Assembly (NCBI RefSeq): GCF_003710815.1
Contig: NZ_RHHP01000003.1
Span: forward strand, 186,001-250,000
From: Brevibacillus centrosporus
GTDB lineage: Bacteria > Bacillota > Bacilli > Brevibacillales > Brevibacillaceae
Direction of reading: 5' to 3'
Length of the DNA stretch: 64,000 nt
Each line of letters begins with the position of its first letter. The stretch's first letter is position 1. The notes under the pieces were generated by a model. The model ran no database searches. It had not been told where the DNA came from and saw only the letters and a program-made list of their open reading frames with translations. The position numbers and the translations under genes are program-made. Below are positions 19,072 to 27,608 of the stretch, one piece after another.

Positions 19072-19863
19072 TCATCTTTTTGCTTGCGGCTTTTCAAACA
19101 TGGCCATCCATTCATCCACCGAAATGGATACGACCTCCTCGCCTGTCTTTTCCACTGCAAAGTAGGTTTGGACCTCTGCCTTCGCCTCGGTAATATGAGC
19201 CGTTACCTGAGCTACCTGTTCTTCTGACTCCGTCGTTCGTCTCACCCAAGTCGCATAAGGGAAGGTCTTTTTGCGAATACGGGACTGGCCTTCTGCAAGA
19301 CCTGCCTGCTCGATCCACTCCCGCCATTCCGAGCGAGAATAGCTGCGTACATGACTGGTATCCCGCAGCTTCTCCAGCGTGTTCACAAAACGATCCAGCT
19401 CTTCCTCCTCCGGCGCGATATTGTCAATCAGCACGAACTTGCCACCAGGCCTCAGGACACGTGCGACTTCCTGGACAAATGCCTGGGGATTGGGAAAATG
19501 ATGAGCGGCAATTCGGCAGCCAACCGCATCGAACGTATCGTCGAGAAACGGGAGTGCCTCTGCGTCCGCTACGACATAAAAGACATTGCTGCAGTGCGCC
19601 TTTAGATGATTCCGAGCTGCCTCTAGCATCGGTCCGGTCAAATCCGTCGCAAAAGCCTGACCTACATGCGGAGCGATTTTCTTGGTAAGATGCCCCCCAC
19701 CTGTCGCCACGTCGAGAAAGACCCAATCAGACGACGGATTCAGCCAAGGCGCCAGCAGGGAGAGATCATCTCCCGTCGCGTGTGTCTGGCTGGTCACATA
19801 CTTTTCGGCATTGGCACCGAACTGCTGTTTGACTTCCTCTTTGATCTTTTTGTCATCTCGCAT
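19072..19863 (-). CDS. Class I SAM-dependent methyltransferase (UbiE/Methyltransf_11 type)
   Basis: A 263-aa cytosolic methyltransferase. Motif I is VFLDVATGGGHLTKKIAP near residues 47-65, followed by the acidic motif II region FATDLTGPMLEAARNHL, then the motif around DAEALPFLDDTFDAVGCRIA and HHFPNPQAFVQEVARVLRPG. These order the cofactor site but say nothing about the acceptor. AAGGAG lies ten bases before the ATG at 19863; an earlier in-frame GTG is too close to that box. It starts 15 bp after tctA on the same strand, so read-through from the tct operon is possible. Confidence 0.88.
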   Translation of the reverse strand: MRDDKKIKEEVKQQFGANAEKYVTSQTHATGDDLSLLAPWLNPSSDWVFLDVATGGGHLTKKIAPHVGQAFATDLTGPMLEAARNHLKAHCSNVFYVVADAEALPFLDDTFDAVGCRIAAHHFPNPQAFVQEVARVLRPGGKFVLIDNIAPEEEELDRFVNTLEKLRDTSHVRSYSRSEWREWIEQAGLAEGQSRIRKKTFPYATWVRRTTESEEQVAQVTAHITEAKAEVQTYFAVEKTGEEVVSISVDEWMAMFEKPQAKR

Positions 19864-19878
19864 GCGTTTCACTCTCCT

Positions 19879-21405
19879 TTACCCTTCTACGTTCACCACT
19901 ACTTTTTTCCCTCGCATTTTCATGATCAACGGAACCGAGATCCACAGAACCGCGATAATCAGGAAGACCAGAGATACTGGCTTTTCAATAAAGATGGAGA
20001 AGTCTCCGTTGGACGTCGTCAGTGCGCGACGCAAGTTATTTTCAATCATTGGCCCAAGCACCAAGCCCAAAACAAGTGGTGCCATTGGGAAATCATTTTT
20101 CGCCAGGAAGTACCCGACTACCCCACAGATTAGCAGCAGCACGAGATCAAATACCGAGACACGTACCGCGTACACACCGAAAATGGAGATTGCCACAATC
20201 ATCGGGATCAAATACTTCGGAGGTGTTTCAATCAGCTTGGCAAAAACTTTGACGAGCGGCATGTTGAGAATCAGCAGCATCAGGTTACCGATAAACATAC
20301 TCGCGATCAAGCCCCACGCGATGGTCGGATGCTCATCAAACAGCAGGGGACCTGGCTGCACGTTGTACATGATCAGAGCGCCCATCAGCACGGCGGTCGT
20401 CCCTGTTCCCGGAATCCCCAAGGTCAAAAGGGGAATCATGGCTCCACCCGAAGCAGCGTTGTTGGCTGACTCAGGGGCCGCCACACCCGCGATTGCCCCT
20501 TTTCCGAACTTCTCCGGATTTTTACTGATTTTCTTTTCCAGCAAGTACGCGAGGAAGGACGCCAGTGTCGCGCCTGATCCAGGAACAATTCCTTTAAAGA
20601 AACCAACCAACGAACCGCGGATGATCGGCCCTGCACTTTCTTTCAAATCCTGCTTGGTAGGCAAAATGCGAGAGATTTTGGCGATCTCCCCTTCGTTCGC
20701 ATCGCGCTCTAGAATCGTTTTGAAAACCTCTCCGAGAGCAAATACCCCCACCGCAATGGTCAAAAATTCCAGACCGGAATAAAGCTCGGGCATGTCAAAG
20801 GTAAAGCGTGCCACACCAGACACGTTGTCCATCCCGATCGTCGCGAGCAAAAGTCCGAATACGGTCATAATCAAGGCCTTGGTGACTGACTTTCCTGCCA
20901 ATCCGCTCAAGGCGCACAGCCCGAGGATCATCAGGGAAAACTCATCGGCAGGACTGAGCTTGAGCGCGACATCTGATAATGGCTCAGCCAAGAATACCAG
21001 ACCGACAAGCGAGACAATCCCTGCTACAAACGAACCGATCGCAGCGATCGCCAGGGCGACTCCCGCCCGTCCCTGCTTGGCCATCGGGTATCCATCCAAT
21101 ACGGTAACAACTGAGGATGACTCACCTGGCGTATTCAACAGAATCGAAGTTGTAGAGCCACCGTACATCGCCCCGTAATAAACGCCCGCCAGCAAAATAA
21201 TCGCGCTGGTCGCTGCCTCCTCTGGCGGGAGCCCGCCTGTCAACGATGCTGTTACGGGAATCAGCAGCGCGACGCCGCTAATCGGTCCGATCCCTGGCAA
21301 AACGCCTACTACCGTCCCGATCAGTACACCGACAAACGCAAAGATGATATTTTGCCATTGCAGGGCTGTAGCAAAGCCATTTAATAAGTAATGAAACGCA
21401 TCCAT
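19879..21405 (-). CDS. tctA: Tripartite tricarboxylate transporter, large membrane subunit
   Basis: TctA, the 508-aa large membrane subunit (about 12 helices) of a TTT-type secondary carrier that imports tricarboxylates or related organic acids. Family features: the opening VGVLIGTVVGVLPGIGPISG, the EEAATSAIILLAGVYYGAMYGGSTTSIL region, and the second conserved loop GFFKGIVPGSGATLASFLAY with GIPGTGTTAVLMGAL. AGGAGGTGGATGACAA before the start is a strong ribosome binding site. It follows tctB by 14 bp. The substrate could be citrate, but TTT systems also carry aromatic or other carboxylates. Confidence 0.94.
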   Translation of the reverse strand: MDAFHYLLNGFATALQWQNIIFAFVGVLIGTVVGVLPGIGPISGVALLIPVTASLTGGLPPEEAATSAIILLAGVYYGAMYGGSTTSILLNTPGESSSVVTVLDGYPMAKQGRAGVALAIAAIGSFVAGIVSLVGLVFLAEPLSDVALKLSPADEFSLMILGLCALSGLAGKSVTKALIMTVFGLLLATIGMDNVSGVARFTFDMPELYSGLEFLTIAVGVFALGEVFKTILERDANEGEIAKISRILPTKQDLKESAGPIIRGSLVGFFKGIVPGSGATLASFLAYLLEKKISKNPEKFGKGAIAGVAAPESANNAASGGAMIPLLTLGIPGTGTTAVLMGALIMYNVQPGPLLFDEHPTIAWGLIASMFIGNLMLLILNMPLVKVFAKLIETPPKYLIPMIVAISIFGVYAVRVSVFDLVLLLICGVVGYFLAKNDFPMAPLVLGLVLGPMIENNLRRALTTSNGDFSIFIEKPVSLVFLIIAVLWISVPLIMKMRGKKVVVNVEG

Positions 21406-21419
21406 TTGTCATCCACCTC

Positions 21420-21881
21420 CTAAAAGCCTAACCATGCTGGTAAACCGGGCAAGCTGCCATCGAGAACATTGACGTACAAGAAGTAGATACCAAAGGAAAA
21501 TGCGCCGGAAATAAGCAGTGTCGAGAGCCATTTTCCCTTTGACATGGTCTGGAAGCCAACCAGCAAAAAGAGGAAGGTGCTCACCACATATCCGATTTCC
21601 TCCAACAGCAAGACGTATAAAAGTGCCGCTACGAGTATGATGAGAAATCGTTTGTAATCGAGCGCAGGTCCCTGCTTTTTCTCCTCTTGCTTGTATTTGA
21701 ATGTTTCGTAAAACAAGCGCAGGCTTAGCAAAACCAAAAGAGCTCCGAGACCGAGCGGAAAGATATTCGGCCCGACATTGCTTCCGTACGCACTCGCGGA
21801 AATGTTTTGGCTGCCAATCAAAAATGCCGCTCCCAAGACGAGAAACAACAGGCTGGCGTAGCGATCAAATGTTTTGCTCAC
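21420..21881 (-). CDS. tctB: Tripartite tricarboxylate transporter, small membrane subunit
   Basis: TctB family, 153 aa with four membrane helices (FLVLGAAFLIGSQ, FPLGLGALLVLLSLRLFYE, FLIILVAALLYVLLLEEIGY, STLLISGAFSFGIYFLYV). It is the poorly conserved small membrane partner of TctA. The start is preceded by AAGGGGAGGAG. It lies between tctC (about 80 bp upstream) and tctA, the usual gene order for these systems. Confidence 0.9.
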   Translation of the reverse strand: MSKTFDRYASLLFLVLGAAFLIGSQNISASAYGSNVGPNIFPLGLGALLVLLSLRLFYETFKYKQEEKKQGPALDYKRFLIILVAALLYVLLLEEIGYVVSTFLFLLVGFQTMSKGKWLSTLLISGAFSFGIYFLYVNVLDGSLPGLPAWLGF

Positions 21882-21962
21882 GTGCTCCTCCCCTTCTCAC
21901 AAAAATTTAAGAATGGAGGAGGAGAAGAATCGCTTCTTCTCCGTCTCCGCTCTCAATTTTAT

Positions 21963-23003
21963 TTATTTCGCCATATTGAGCAGACCCAGGATTTCCTTGA
22001 ACATTTTTTCTTGATCGCCCAGATAAGTCTTGAAGTCTGCTCCGTTTTTGTAACCGTCATCCCAGCCATTTGTTTCTAGTTCAGCTTTCCATTCAGCCGT
22101 TTGTGTCATGGCTTTCAACTTTTCTTCCCAGTAGGCTACAGCATCCGGTGTCATATCTTTTGGCCCAAACACGCCGCGCCAGTTGATCAATTCGGTATCA
22201 TACCCCGCTTCTTTATAGGTCGGGATGTCCTTGAATGTGCCTTTCAGTCTTTCTGGAGAAGATACGCCCAAGATTTTTACTTTACCGGATTTTACGTACT
22301 CACCAGCACCCGATACATCGGTAGCGAGTACGTCTGCATTTCCGCCCAAAAGCGCTGCGATCGCCTCTCCACCACCGTCGTAAGAGATGTATTTTACCGA
22401 TTTTGGATCGATGCCCGCTTTTACTGCCGGCATCAAGAATGTCAAGTGATCGAGCGAGCCTGGAGCAGAGCCTCCTGCCACGGTTACCTTTGTCGGATCG
22501 GCCTTAATCGCATCCATCAGGGATTTCAGATTGTTGTAAGGAGAGCCGGCTGCCACAACGATGGCGCCATAGTCCTTCGTCAGCTGAGCCAACGGTGTCA
22601 TATCATTGTAGGAATGAGGGCTGTTCCCTTCCTTTTTCAGGTTATTGATGATAATCGGTGTAGAAGGAAGCAGCAGCTTGTAATTGTTTTTCTTGTCCTG
22701 CGTCACGAAGTCTGCCAATCCTACTGCCTGACCGCCACCTGGCTTGTTTTCGACGGTGATCGTCTTCTCTACCAGCTTGCTTGCTGACATGACCTTTGCA
22801 ACGGATCTCGCTGTTTTATCCAGGCCACCACCTGCACCCGATGGAGCTGTTATGACAATTGGCTTTTCCGGATAAGTTGAAGCTGCCTTCCCGCCTCCTG
22901 CTGCGGTTTGCCCACCGCCGCCTCCACAGGCTGCCAGGCTCAGTGCCATCGCTGTCGTAAGAAGTACGCCGCTCCACTTCTTCCATTTCTTAGTTTGATT
23001 CAT
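21963..23003 (-). CDS. tctC: Tripartite tricarboxylate transporter substrate-binding lipoprotein
   Basis: TctC/Bug-family solute-binding protein (about 346 aa) that captures the organic acid and delivers it to TctAB. The N-terminal signal ends in a lipobox (LSLAACGGGGG), so it is membrane-anchored. The mature start YPEKPIVITAPSGAGGGLDKTAR is typical of the family's YPxKPIxxIVPxxxGGxxDxxAR signature. The frame opens 11 codons upstream, but AAGGGGGATATACAG before the ATG at 23003 decides the start. Two cre-like boxes lie 20-70 bp upstream, so CcpA repression is likely. First gene of tctCBA. Confidence 0.94.
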   Translation of the reverse strand: MNQTKKWKKWSGVLLTTAMALSLAACGGGGGQTAAGGGKAASTYPEKPIVITAPSGAGGGLDKTARSVAKVMSASKLVEKTITVENKPGGGQAVGLADFVTQDKKNNYKLLLPSTPIIINNLKKEGNSPHSYNDMTPLAQLTKDYGAIVVAAGSPYNNLKSLMDAIKADPTKVTVAGGSAPGSLDHLTFLMPAVKAGIDPKSVKYISYDGGGEAIAALLGGNADVLATDVSGAGEYVKSGKVKILGVSSPERLKGTFKDIPTYKEAGYDTELINWRGVFGPKDMTPDAVAYWEEKLKAMTQTAEWKAELETNGWDDGYKNGADFKTYLGDQEKMFKEILGLLNMAK

Positions 23004-23021
23004 CTGTATATCCCCCTTTGT

Positions 23022-23035
23022 TGATAGCGTTTTCA
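23022..23035 (-). promoter_or_regulatory. CcpA cre box upstream of tctC
   Basis: On the minus strand the site reads TGAAAACGCTATCA, a full match to the TGWAANCGNTNWCA consensus, within the longer TTGAAAACGCTATCAA. Confidence 0.6.
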
Positions 23036-23058
23036 ACTAAGGAGATCATAGCACCCTA

Positions 23059-23072
23059 TGAAAGCGCTTCCT
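23059..23072. promoter_or_regulatory. Second cre-like box upstream of tctC
   Basis: TGAAAGCGCTTCCT, differing from the ideal palindrome TGAAAGCGCTTTCA at two positions and centred 37 bp from the first box. Confidence 0.5.
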
Positions 23073-23138
23073 AGTTTGTTCGGATTTTTTGGATAAACGC
23101 TATTTTTATGATTATTTTCATATTTTTCACGCGAAACA

Positions 23139-23172
23139 GACCTGCTTCTCCATCTCGGGAGAACGCAGGTCT
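23139..23172 (-). terminator. Hairpin downstream of the AbrB-family permease gene
   Basis: The long stem AGACCTGC-TTCTCC pairs with GGAGAA-C-GCAGGTCT around a 6-base loop. The T-run is weak (CTGTTTC on the minus strand), so the termination role is moderately supported. Confidence 0.5.
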
Positions 23173-23201
23173 AGCTGTTGAAAAAAGACTTCATTCTTGC
23201 G

Positions 23202-24272
23202 TCATGCACTCGTTTCTTGAGGCGCCCCTCCTGCGCGGCGGCGACGGTTGATCCATGTACGCACCCCGAAGGAAAACAGCGTGAGCACAAACAGAACGCG
23301 AAACAGCTGAAAGGCTGTGACCAAGAGCGGGTCTGCCCCAAGAGTCAAGGCAGTCAAGCTCATCTCTGCAATCCCGCCCGGTGCATTCGCCAAAATCATG
23401 GTGATTGCCTCCGTCCCCATCCCATACGAGATGCCTACTGCCAGAGCGATTACCATCACGAACAGAAGAATGGAATGCATGAGACCGAGCAAGAAGTAGC
23501 GACGGCTGCGGGCGATGTCCTCTCGCTTGAAGCCTAGTCCGATCCCCACTCCGATCAGCACCTGAGCTCCTTTCACCAGAAAACCTGCCAGGGCTGGATG
23601 TCCGGTGGCAAGCGGCGTGTTCAGCATCACGACAGTGGTGAGCATCAGCGCACCGAGCAGAAATGGGGCGGGAAACGAACAACGGGAGGCAATCCACGCC
23701 CCACCTATTCCAACGACGAGGATCAGCAGCGTCTTTCCGAATCCCAGCACCTGATCAGGCACAGCTGCTTGCATCGCGGCATGATGCGGCAGCCACGTAA
23801 CGAGGAAAGGCGTGCAAAGCACGATGATGACAGCGCGAATCGAGTGGAAAATGGATATAATCTGCTGGTTCCCTCCAACCGTCTTTCCAATCGTCACCAT
23901 TTCGGATAAGCCTCCCGGGACGTTGCTGAAAATGGCGGTTATGCCGTCAACCTTGCCCACTTTCCAAAAGATCCAGGCATTGATAAGACTGATCAAGACA
24001 GTCAGGATGGTGGCGATCAGCATCAAACCGATGTGACCCGTCATGGCCTCCCAGATTTCGGGTGTCATGCGCAAGCCAAGCGATATGCCGATCACGACCA
24101 AGCCTGCTTGGCGAGACCACTTTGGAACCCACAGGTTTCGAACACCGAGAAACGTACATACAACCGTAGTAATCAAAGCTCCGAGCAACCACGGAAGCGG
24201 GCTGTGAATCGCGCTAAACAGCAAGCCTCCCAGTGCTCCAAGCAGCATTGTAAACGTTGCGCGCAGCAGCAT
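23202..24272 (-). CDS. AbrB family membrane protein (putative ammonia monooxygenase/AbrB duplication family)
   Basis: Polytopic membrane protein of 356 aa with the two internal AbrB-duplication repeats, each carrying a GALGGLLFSAIHSPLPWLLGAL-like or GGAWIASRCSFPAPFLLGAL-like opening and a conserved NVPGGLSEMV or NAPGGIAEMS motif. This is not the DNA-binding AbrB regulator. Family members are presumed transporters of unknown substrate and often accompany TTT or TRAP carriers. AGGGGAAACGTTT before the ATG at 24272 sets the start; the 75-codon upstream extension is not protein-like. Between tctC and a LysR gene, same strand. Confidence 0.85.
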   Translation of the reverse strand: MLLRATFTMLLGALGGLLFSAIHSPLPWLLGALITTVVCTFLGVRNLWVPKWSRQAGLVVIGISLGLRMTPEIWEAMTGHIGLMLIATILTVLISLINAWIFWKVGKVDGITAIFSNVPGGLSEMVTIGKTVGGNQQIISIFHSIRAVIIVLCTPFLVTWLPHHAAMQAAVPDQVLGFGKTLLILVVGIGGAWIASRCSFPAPFLLGALMLTTVVMLNTPLATGHPALAGFLVKGAQVLIGVGIGLGFKREDIARSRRYFLLGLMHSILLFVMVIALAVGISYGMGTEAITMILANAPGGIAEMSLTALTLGADPLLVTAFQLFRVLFVLTLFSFGVRTWINRRRRAGGAPQETSA

Positions 24273-24416
24273 AAACGTTTCCCCTCTGACGATCTGACGT
24301 AAAGTGCGGTTCTTTGGTGAAGTACCCCTAGTGTAGTACAGCCGCTCCCGCAGAAAAAATACAAAATGGTTATCGGCAGCGATTCCTTGGGTGAATGATG
24401 GCGGGCGGGCTGTTGT

Positions 24417-24460
24417 GGAGGGGAGGAAAAGAGAGAAAACGCTCGGCGTTCCTGTCCGAT
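24417..24460. repeat. Degenerate fragment of the 209-bp repeat
   Basis: The 5' end of the tandem repeats at 43407-44194 reappears here: GGAGGGGAGGAAAAG followed by AGAGAAAACGCTCGG and, after a gap, CCTGTCCG. Only the first part is present, so this is a truncated copy. Confidence 0.5.
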
Positions 24461-24464
24461 GATA

Positions 24465-24515
24465 CAAAAAACCTGCTACCTCCAGCATGACTTCCATGCG
24501 GGTGCAGCAGGTTTT
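24465..24515 (-). terminator. Terminator of the LysR gene
   Basis: AACCTGCT (24470-24477) pairs with AGCAGGTT (24506-24513), followed on the minus strand by TTTTG. The plus strand also shows TTTTCTTTT, so it may be bidirectional. Confidence 0.7.
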
Positions 24516-24523
24516 CTTTTCTT

Positions 24524-25396
24524 TTACTGAGGGACTTCTATATCGATCTGTTCCATGAATTGTACAAAAGCTTTGACCATCTGCAGATCTAGCGCGTCCT
24601 CATGATAGAACATCCACGTCTTTCGCTTGATCGGATCGCCTGCTGCGCTCGTCAGTCCGATCATGTACAGATCGTCTTTGCCGCTCAGAACTACCCGGGG
24701 CAAAATGGCGTAGCCTAGTCCGCTCGCTACCATTTCACTACACGTATCCGCCTTGTCGACCTCCATGCCGATCTGCGGCGGCTGGGAAAAATTCTCGGTC
24801 CACCAGCCGTCAACCAGTGCTCGCAGCATGGGATCCGTCTCGTAGTCAATTCTCGGCAGATTAGGCAGGTCTTCTATCTGGATCGGTTCCCGGGAGACAA
24901 CACAGACGGCTTCTTCGAACAGCAGCAGCTTTTTGTCCGTCCAATTGTAATTCCCCCGGACGAAGCCCACGTGGACATCTTGATTGTACACACTTTTGTA
25001 GACATCTTTACTCCAGCCGGTGATGACCTTGTAATCGATGTTCGGGTATGCTTCTTTAAACCTCTTCAAAATCATCGGCAGCTTGTAGCGCGCGAAGTAA
25101 TTGGAAACTCCCAGCCTCAGCGTTCCATTTACCTCGTTCCCCATATTTAACACATTTTCCTTGATGTTGCGCAGCCGCAGCAGCATCTCATCTGCGCATT
25201 TTGCCAGATATTCGCCTTGGGGCGTAAATTGCACCCCTCTGCTCCCACGCTGTACGATCTGCACCCCAAAATCTTTTTCGATCTGGCGCAATCGTTTCGT
25301 CAGAGCAGGCTGGGAAATATACAACGCCTCTGCTGTCTTTGTGATATTCTGCTCACGAAACAAGGTTTGCAGGATGTGCCAGTCGCGATATTCCAT
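24524..25396 (-). CDS. LysR family transcriptional regulator
   Basis: A 290-aa LysR protein: winged helix at residues 1-60 (LFREQNITKTAEALYISQPALTKRLRQIEKDFG) and a substrate-binding effector domain to the end. It follows terC by only 3 bp, and its target may be the AbrB-family or tct genes that come next on the same strand. It is clearly related along its whole length to the other LysR gene at 54492-55388; both share FTPxGEYLA, GTLRxGxSxYF and LPxLPRIxY. The two regulators may sense related carboxylates. Confidence 0.92.
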   Translation of the reverse strand: MEYRDWHILQTLFREQNITKTAEALYISQPALTKRLRQIEKDFGVQIVQRGSRGVQFTPQGEYLAKCADEMLLRLRNIKENVLNMGNEVNGTLRLGVSNYFARYKLPMILKRFKEAYPNIDYKVITGWSKDVYKSVYNQDVHVGFVRGNYNWTDKKLLLFEEAVCVVSREPIQIEDLPNLPRIDYETDPMLRALVDGWWTENFSQPPQIGMEVDKADTCSEMVASGLGYAILPRVVLSGKDDLYMIGLTSAAGDPIKRKTWMFYHEDALDLQMVKAFVQFMEQIDIEVPQ

Positions 25397-25399
25397 GTA

Positions 25400-26101
25400 T
25401 TACAACGTCTCCGCGTGATCTTGTCCGATCTGATTGGCTTTTTCCTTTTCCGCTTTGCGCTTGAGGTAGTTCCCCACTGCGATGACGACCAATGCCAAGG
25501 CAACTGGCAAAATGATGTGCAGGGCAGGCAAGGTCTCTTCGATAAATCCCCCGACCAGCTTGTCTCCTACGACCATCTCGCCCGCCGTATAACCGAGTAA
25601 TGCCGCTCCGAGCAGGACGATAATCGGAAAACGGTTCATCAGCTTCATCAAAAGCTGGCTTCCCCAAATGATCAGCGGAATACTGATGGCCAGACCGATC
25701 AACACCAGCAGCATGTTGCCGTTGGCTGCACCCGCCACCGCGATGACGTTGTCCAAGCTCATGATCAGGTCTGCGAAAATAATGGTTTTCAGCGCTTCCA
25801 TCATGTTCGCACCGCCGCCGATGTGACTGTCCTCATCCTCACCTTTCAGCAGCTTGACTGCAATCCAGATGAGCAAGAGGCCACCAACAACCTGTACCAG
25901 CGGAATTTTCAACAGATAGATAGCGATAAAGGTCAGAATGACACGAAGTCCGATAGCCCCAAAGCTTCCCCAGAAGACTGCCTTCTTTTGCAGCTCCGGG
26001 CTCAAGTTTCGACAGGCAAGAGCGATCACAACCGCGTTATCGCCACTCAGTACGATGTTTACAATAATGATTTGCAAAAGACTTAGTAAAAACTCTGTCA
26101 T
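25400..26101 (-). CDS. TerC family integral membrane protein (YjbE type)
   Basis: A 233-aa membrane protein with the TerC family signature NIVLSGDNAVVIALA near residues 15-30 and the second acidic motif ADLIMSLDNVIAVAGAANG near 110-130. The conserved Asp/Asn pairs in the membrane are thought to handle metal ions. Close relatives in Bacillota (YjbE, YkoY) are linked to manganese export and metalation of exported proteins. I looked for a yybP-ykoY manganese riboswitch upstream and saw no clear one. CTCC-rich complement before the start gives an AGGAGG-type ribosome binding site. Confidence 0.88.
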   Translation of the reverse strand: MTEFLLSLLQIIIVNIVLSGDNAVVIALACRNLSPELQKKAVFWGSFGAIGLRVILTFIAIYLLKIPLVQVVGGLLLIWIAVKLLKGEDEDSHIGGGANMMEALKTIIFADLIMSLDNVIAVAGAANGNMLLVLIGLAISIPLIIWGSQLLMKLMNRFPIIVLLGAALLGYTAGEMVVGDKLVGGFIEETLPALHIILPVALALVVIAVGNYLKRKAEKEKANQIGQDHAETL

Positions 26102-26235
26102 GATTGCTCCCTCCTAAAAATGTAACGGTACTGTCAATAATAGACCTTTCTCTATTAATGTGCAGTAGTAATTTAATTACTTGCATAAATTTTATGGGAA
26201 GAAGTCCTGTTTTTGACTTGATACCTCTGGAGTAA

Positions 26236-26838
26236 AAGTTCTGCAAACCCGGTACGTTTGAACCAATTCGGGAAATTGTGGGTGGAGGCGTTCACCAGCT
26301 TGAGCCGGGAGAGTGGACAGATGATACTTCTATGGCTCTCTGCTTGGCGGAAAGTCTATTGCAGGCAAACGGGTTCGACCCGGCAGATCAAATGAAATGG
26401 TATCTCAAATGGTTCCGCGAAGGATATTTAAGCAGCAAGGACCACTGCTTTGATATCGGCAATGCAACCCGAGATGCCCTCCTCTCCTTTGAAAAAACAG
26501 GGCGTCCCTACGCCGGTTCAACGGATCCTTGGTCTGCCGGAAACGGTTCGATCATGAGGCTAGCGCCAATCCCGCTGTTTTATGCAAAGGACCCTGCTCT
26601 CGCCTTGGAAATGTGCGCTCGCAGCTCAGCTACGACCCATGCTGCGAAAAATGCCGTAGACGCCTCTCACATAAAAGATACCACGGGAGCTGTGTACGGT
26701 CAGTTGGCAGGTGCGTATTATGGCATGGAGGGATTGCCGCCAAAAATGTGCGCGATCATTAAACATCGAAAGCTCATCGAAGCCATTGCCGTCAGGCTTT
26801 ATCAGAACAGGTATCATCCTAGCCGCCTCTTTCCTTGA
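26236..26838 (+). pseudogene. ADP-ribosylglycohydrolase remnant, truncated and internally deleted
   Basis: DraG-type ADP-ribosylglycohydrolase sequence. GTFEPIREIVGGGVHQLEPG is followed by EWTDDTSMALCLAESLL, the first metal-binding motif. After TTHAAKNAVDA the sequence jumps to DTTGAVYGQLAGAYYGMEG, the C-terminal metal motif. The intervening 70-80 residues of the fold are missing, including the start of the GxDADTTGA motif. The 5' side is also lost: an in-frame stop at 26233-26235 precedes the first recognisable residues, and about 25 N-terminal residues and the start codon are absent. The remaining frame has no ribosome binding site. A non-functional relic. Confidence 0.8.
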
Positions 26839-26840
26839 AC

Positions 26841-26883
26841 AAAAGACCCATGTGCCTCGGAAATTCCGGTTCACACGGGTCTT
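26841..26883 (-). terminator. Hairpin between two gene remnants
   Basis: AAGACCCATGTG (26843-26854) and CACACGGGTCTT (26872-26883) pair with one G-U on the minus strand, followed by TTTTG. It probably terminated the original VOC gene. Confidence 0.6.
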
Positions 26884-27040
26884 ACTCGTCCTTCCTACCT
26901 ATTCGCCGCCTCATCCTCTTCCGATGGCCAACCGCCCCATAAATAGGAATGCCAAGCACTTCATTGTACCATTTTACAGATACTTCCACATCTTTTACAG
27001 GCAGTTGCACAACGGCAAAATTGGTGATGTTGACCGACAT
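26882..27040 (-). pseudogene. Glyoxalase/VOC family protein remnant
   Basis: Begins like a vicinal-oxygen-chelate protein (MSVNITNFAVVQLPVKDVEV, then SVKWYNEVLGIPI) and then runs out of homology after about 31 residues into a basic tail. In another frame the same DNA reads LWGGWPSEEDEAANR followed by a stop, which resembles the C-terminal strand of such proteins. The middle of a roughly 120-aa protein therefore appears to have been deleted, with a frame change at the junction. Neighbour of another deletion relic on the opposite strand. Confidence 0.6.
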
Positions 27041-27177
27041 TTCCCTCGCCCCTTCAAATGATTTCCACTTCATTTTACCATTTCTGCTGTGCCATCTGGC
27101 AAATAATTCAAAAATAGGGAAAATAAAAAGGGCGGGCTCCGATGCACAAGGCCTGCTCCTTTTATCCCGCCATAATC

Positions 27178-27486
27178 CTATACCGACTTCATGTACCGAT
27201 ACATCGCGTAATCCGTGCGTACCTTCCGAATCGCTAACCAGACCGGCAAGCCTCGCGCGACCCAGCGCAGTGCGGACAGGATATTTTGTTCGTCTTCAAA
27301 CTGCTCAACGATGACCACTGTTTTTTCATTGATATACTGCTGAAGCTCGTCCCAGCCCATTTCGGAGTAGGCATCCCGCCCGTACGTTTTCAGGTCCAGA
27401 AAGTCCTGGCGCTTCGGCTCTTTGATTTGCATGAGACGGCTGATGGCTCTCGCGCAATCAGGGTGAATTGGATGGTGAGATGACAT
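27178..27486 (-). CDS. Hypothetical protein of 102 aa
   Basis: Unrecognised soluble protein. It has no membrane segment or signal. Features: an N-terminal HHPIHPDCARAI, a central acidic patch (YSEMGWDELQQYINEK, EQFEDEQNIL) and a basic Trp-containing C-terminus (WVARGLPVWLAIRKVRTDY). GAAGGG lies ten bases before the ATG. A weak hairpin with a minus-strand T-run follows at about 27125-27160. Monocistronic between the VOC remnant and the cold shock gene. Probably a lineage-specific protein. Confidence 0.65.
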   Translation of the reverse strand: MSSHHPIHPDCARAISRLMQIKEPKRQDFLDLKTYGRDAYSEMGWDELQQYINEKTVVIVEQFEDEQNILSALRWVARGLPVWLAIRKVRTDYAMYRYMKSV

Positions 27487-27559
27487 GCGATTATTCCCTT
27501 CTTTCCTTTATAACGGTACGGTCCTCAAATGAAAGGGTCGTTTTTTCGAAATCGAGAAT

Positions 27560-27592
27560 AAAAAAAAGCAACTGTCCGTAAGAACAGTTGCT
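27560..27592 (-). terminator. Terminator of the cold shock gene
   Basis: AGCAACTGT (27567-27575) and ACAGTTGCT (27584-27592) form a perfect 9-bp stem, followed by eight T on the minus strand. Confidence 0.9.
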
Positions 27593-27608
27593 AATTTCTA
27601 TCATTAGA

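Noticed and set aside
26102..26235. Manganese (yybP-ykoY) riboswitch upstream of terC
   Set aside because: I could not find the conserved loop sequences of that riboswitch in the short upstream region.
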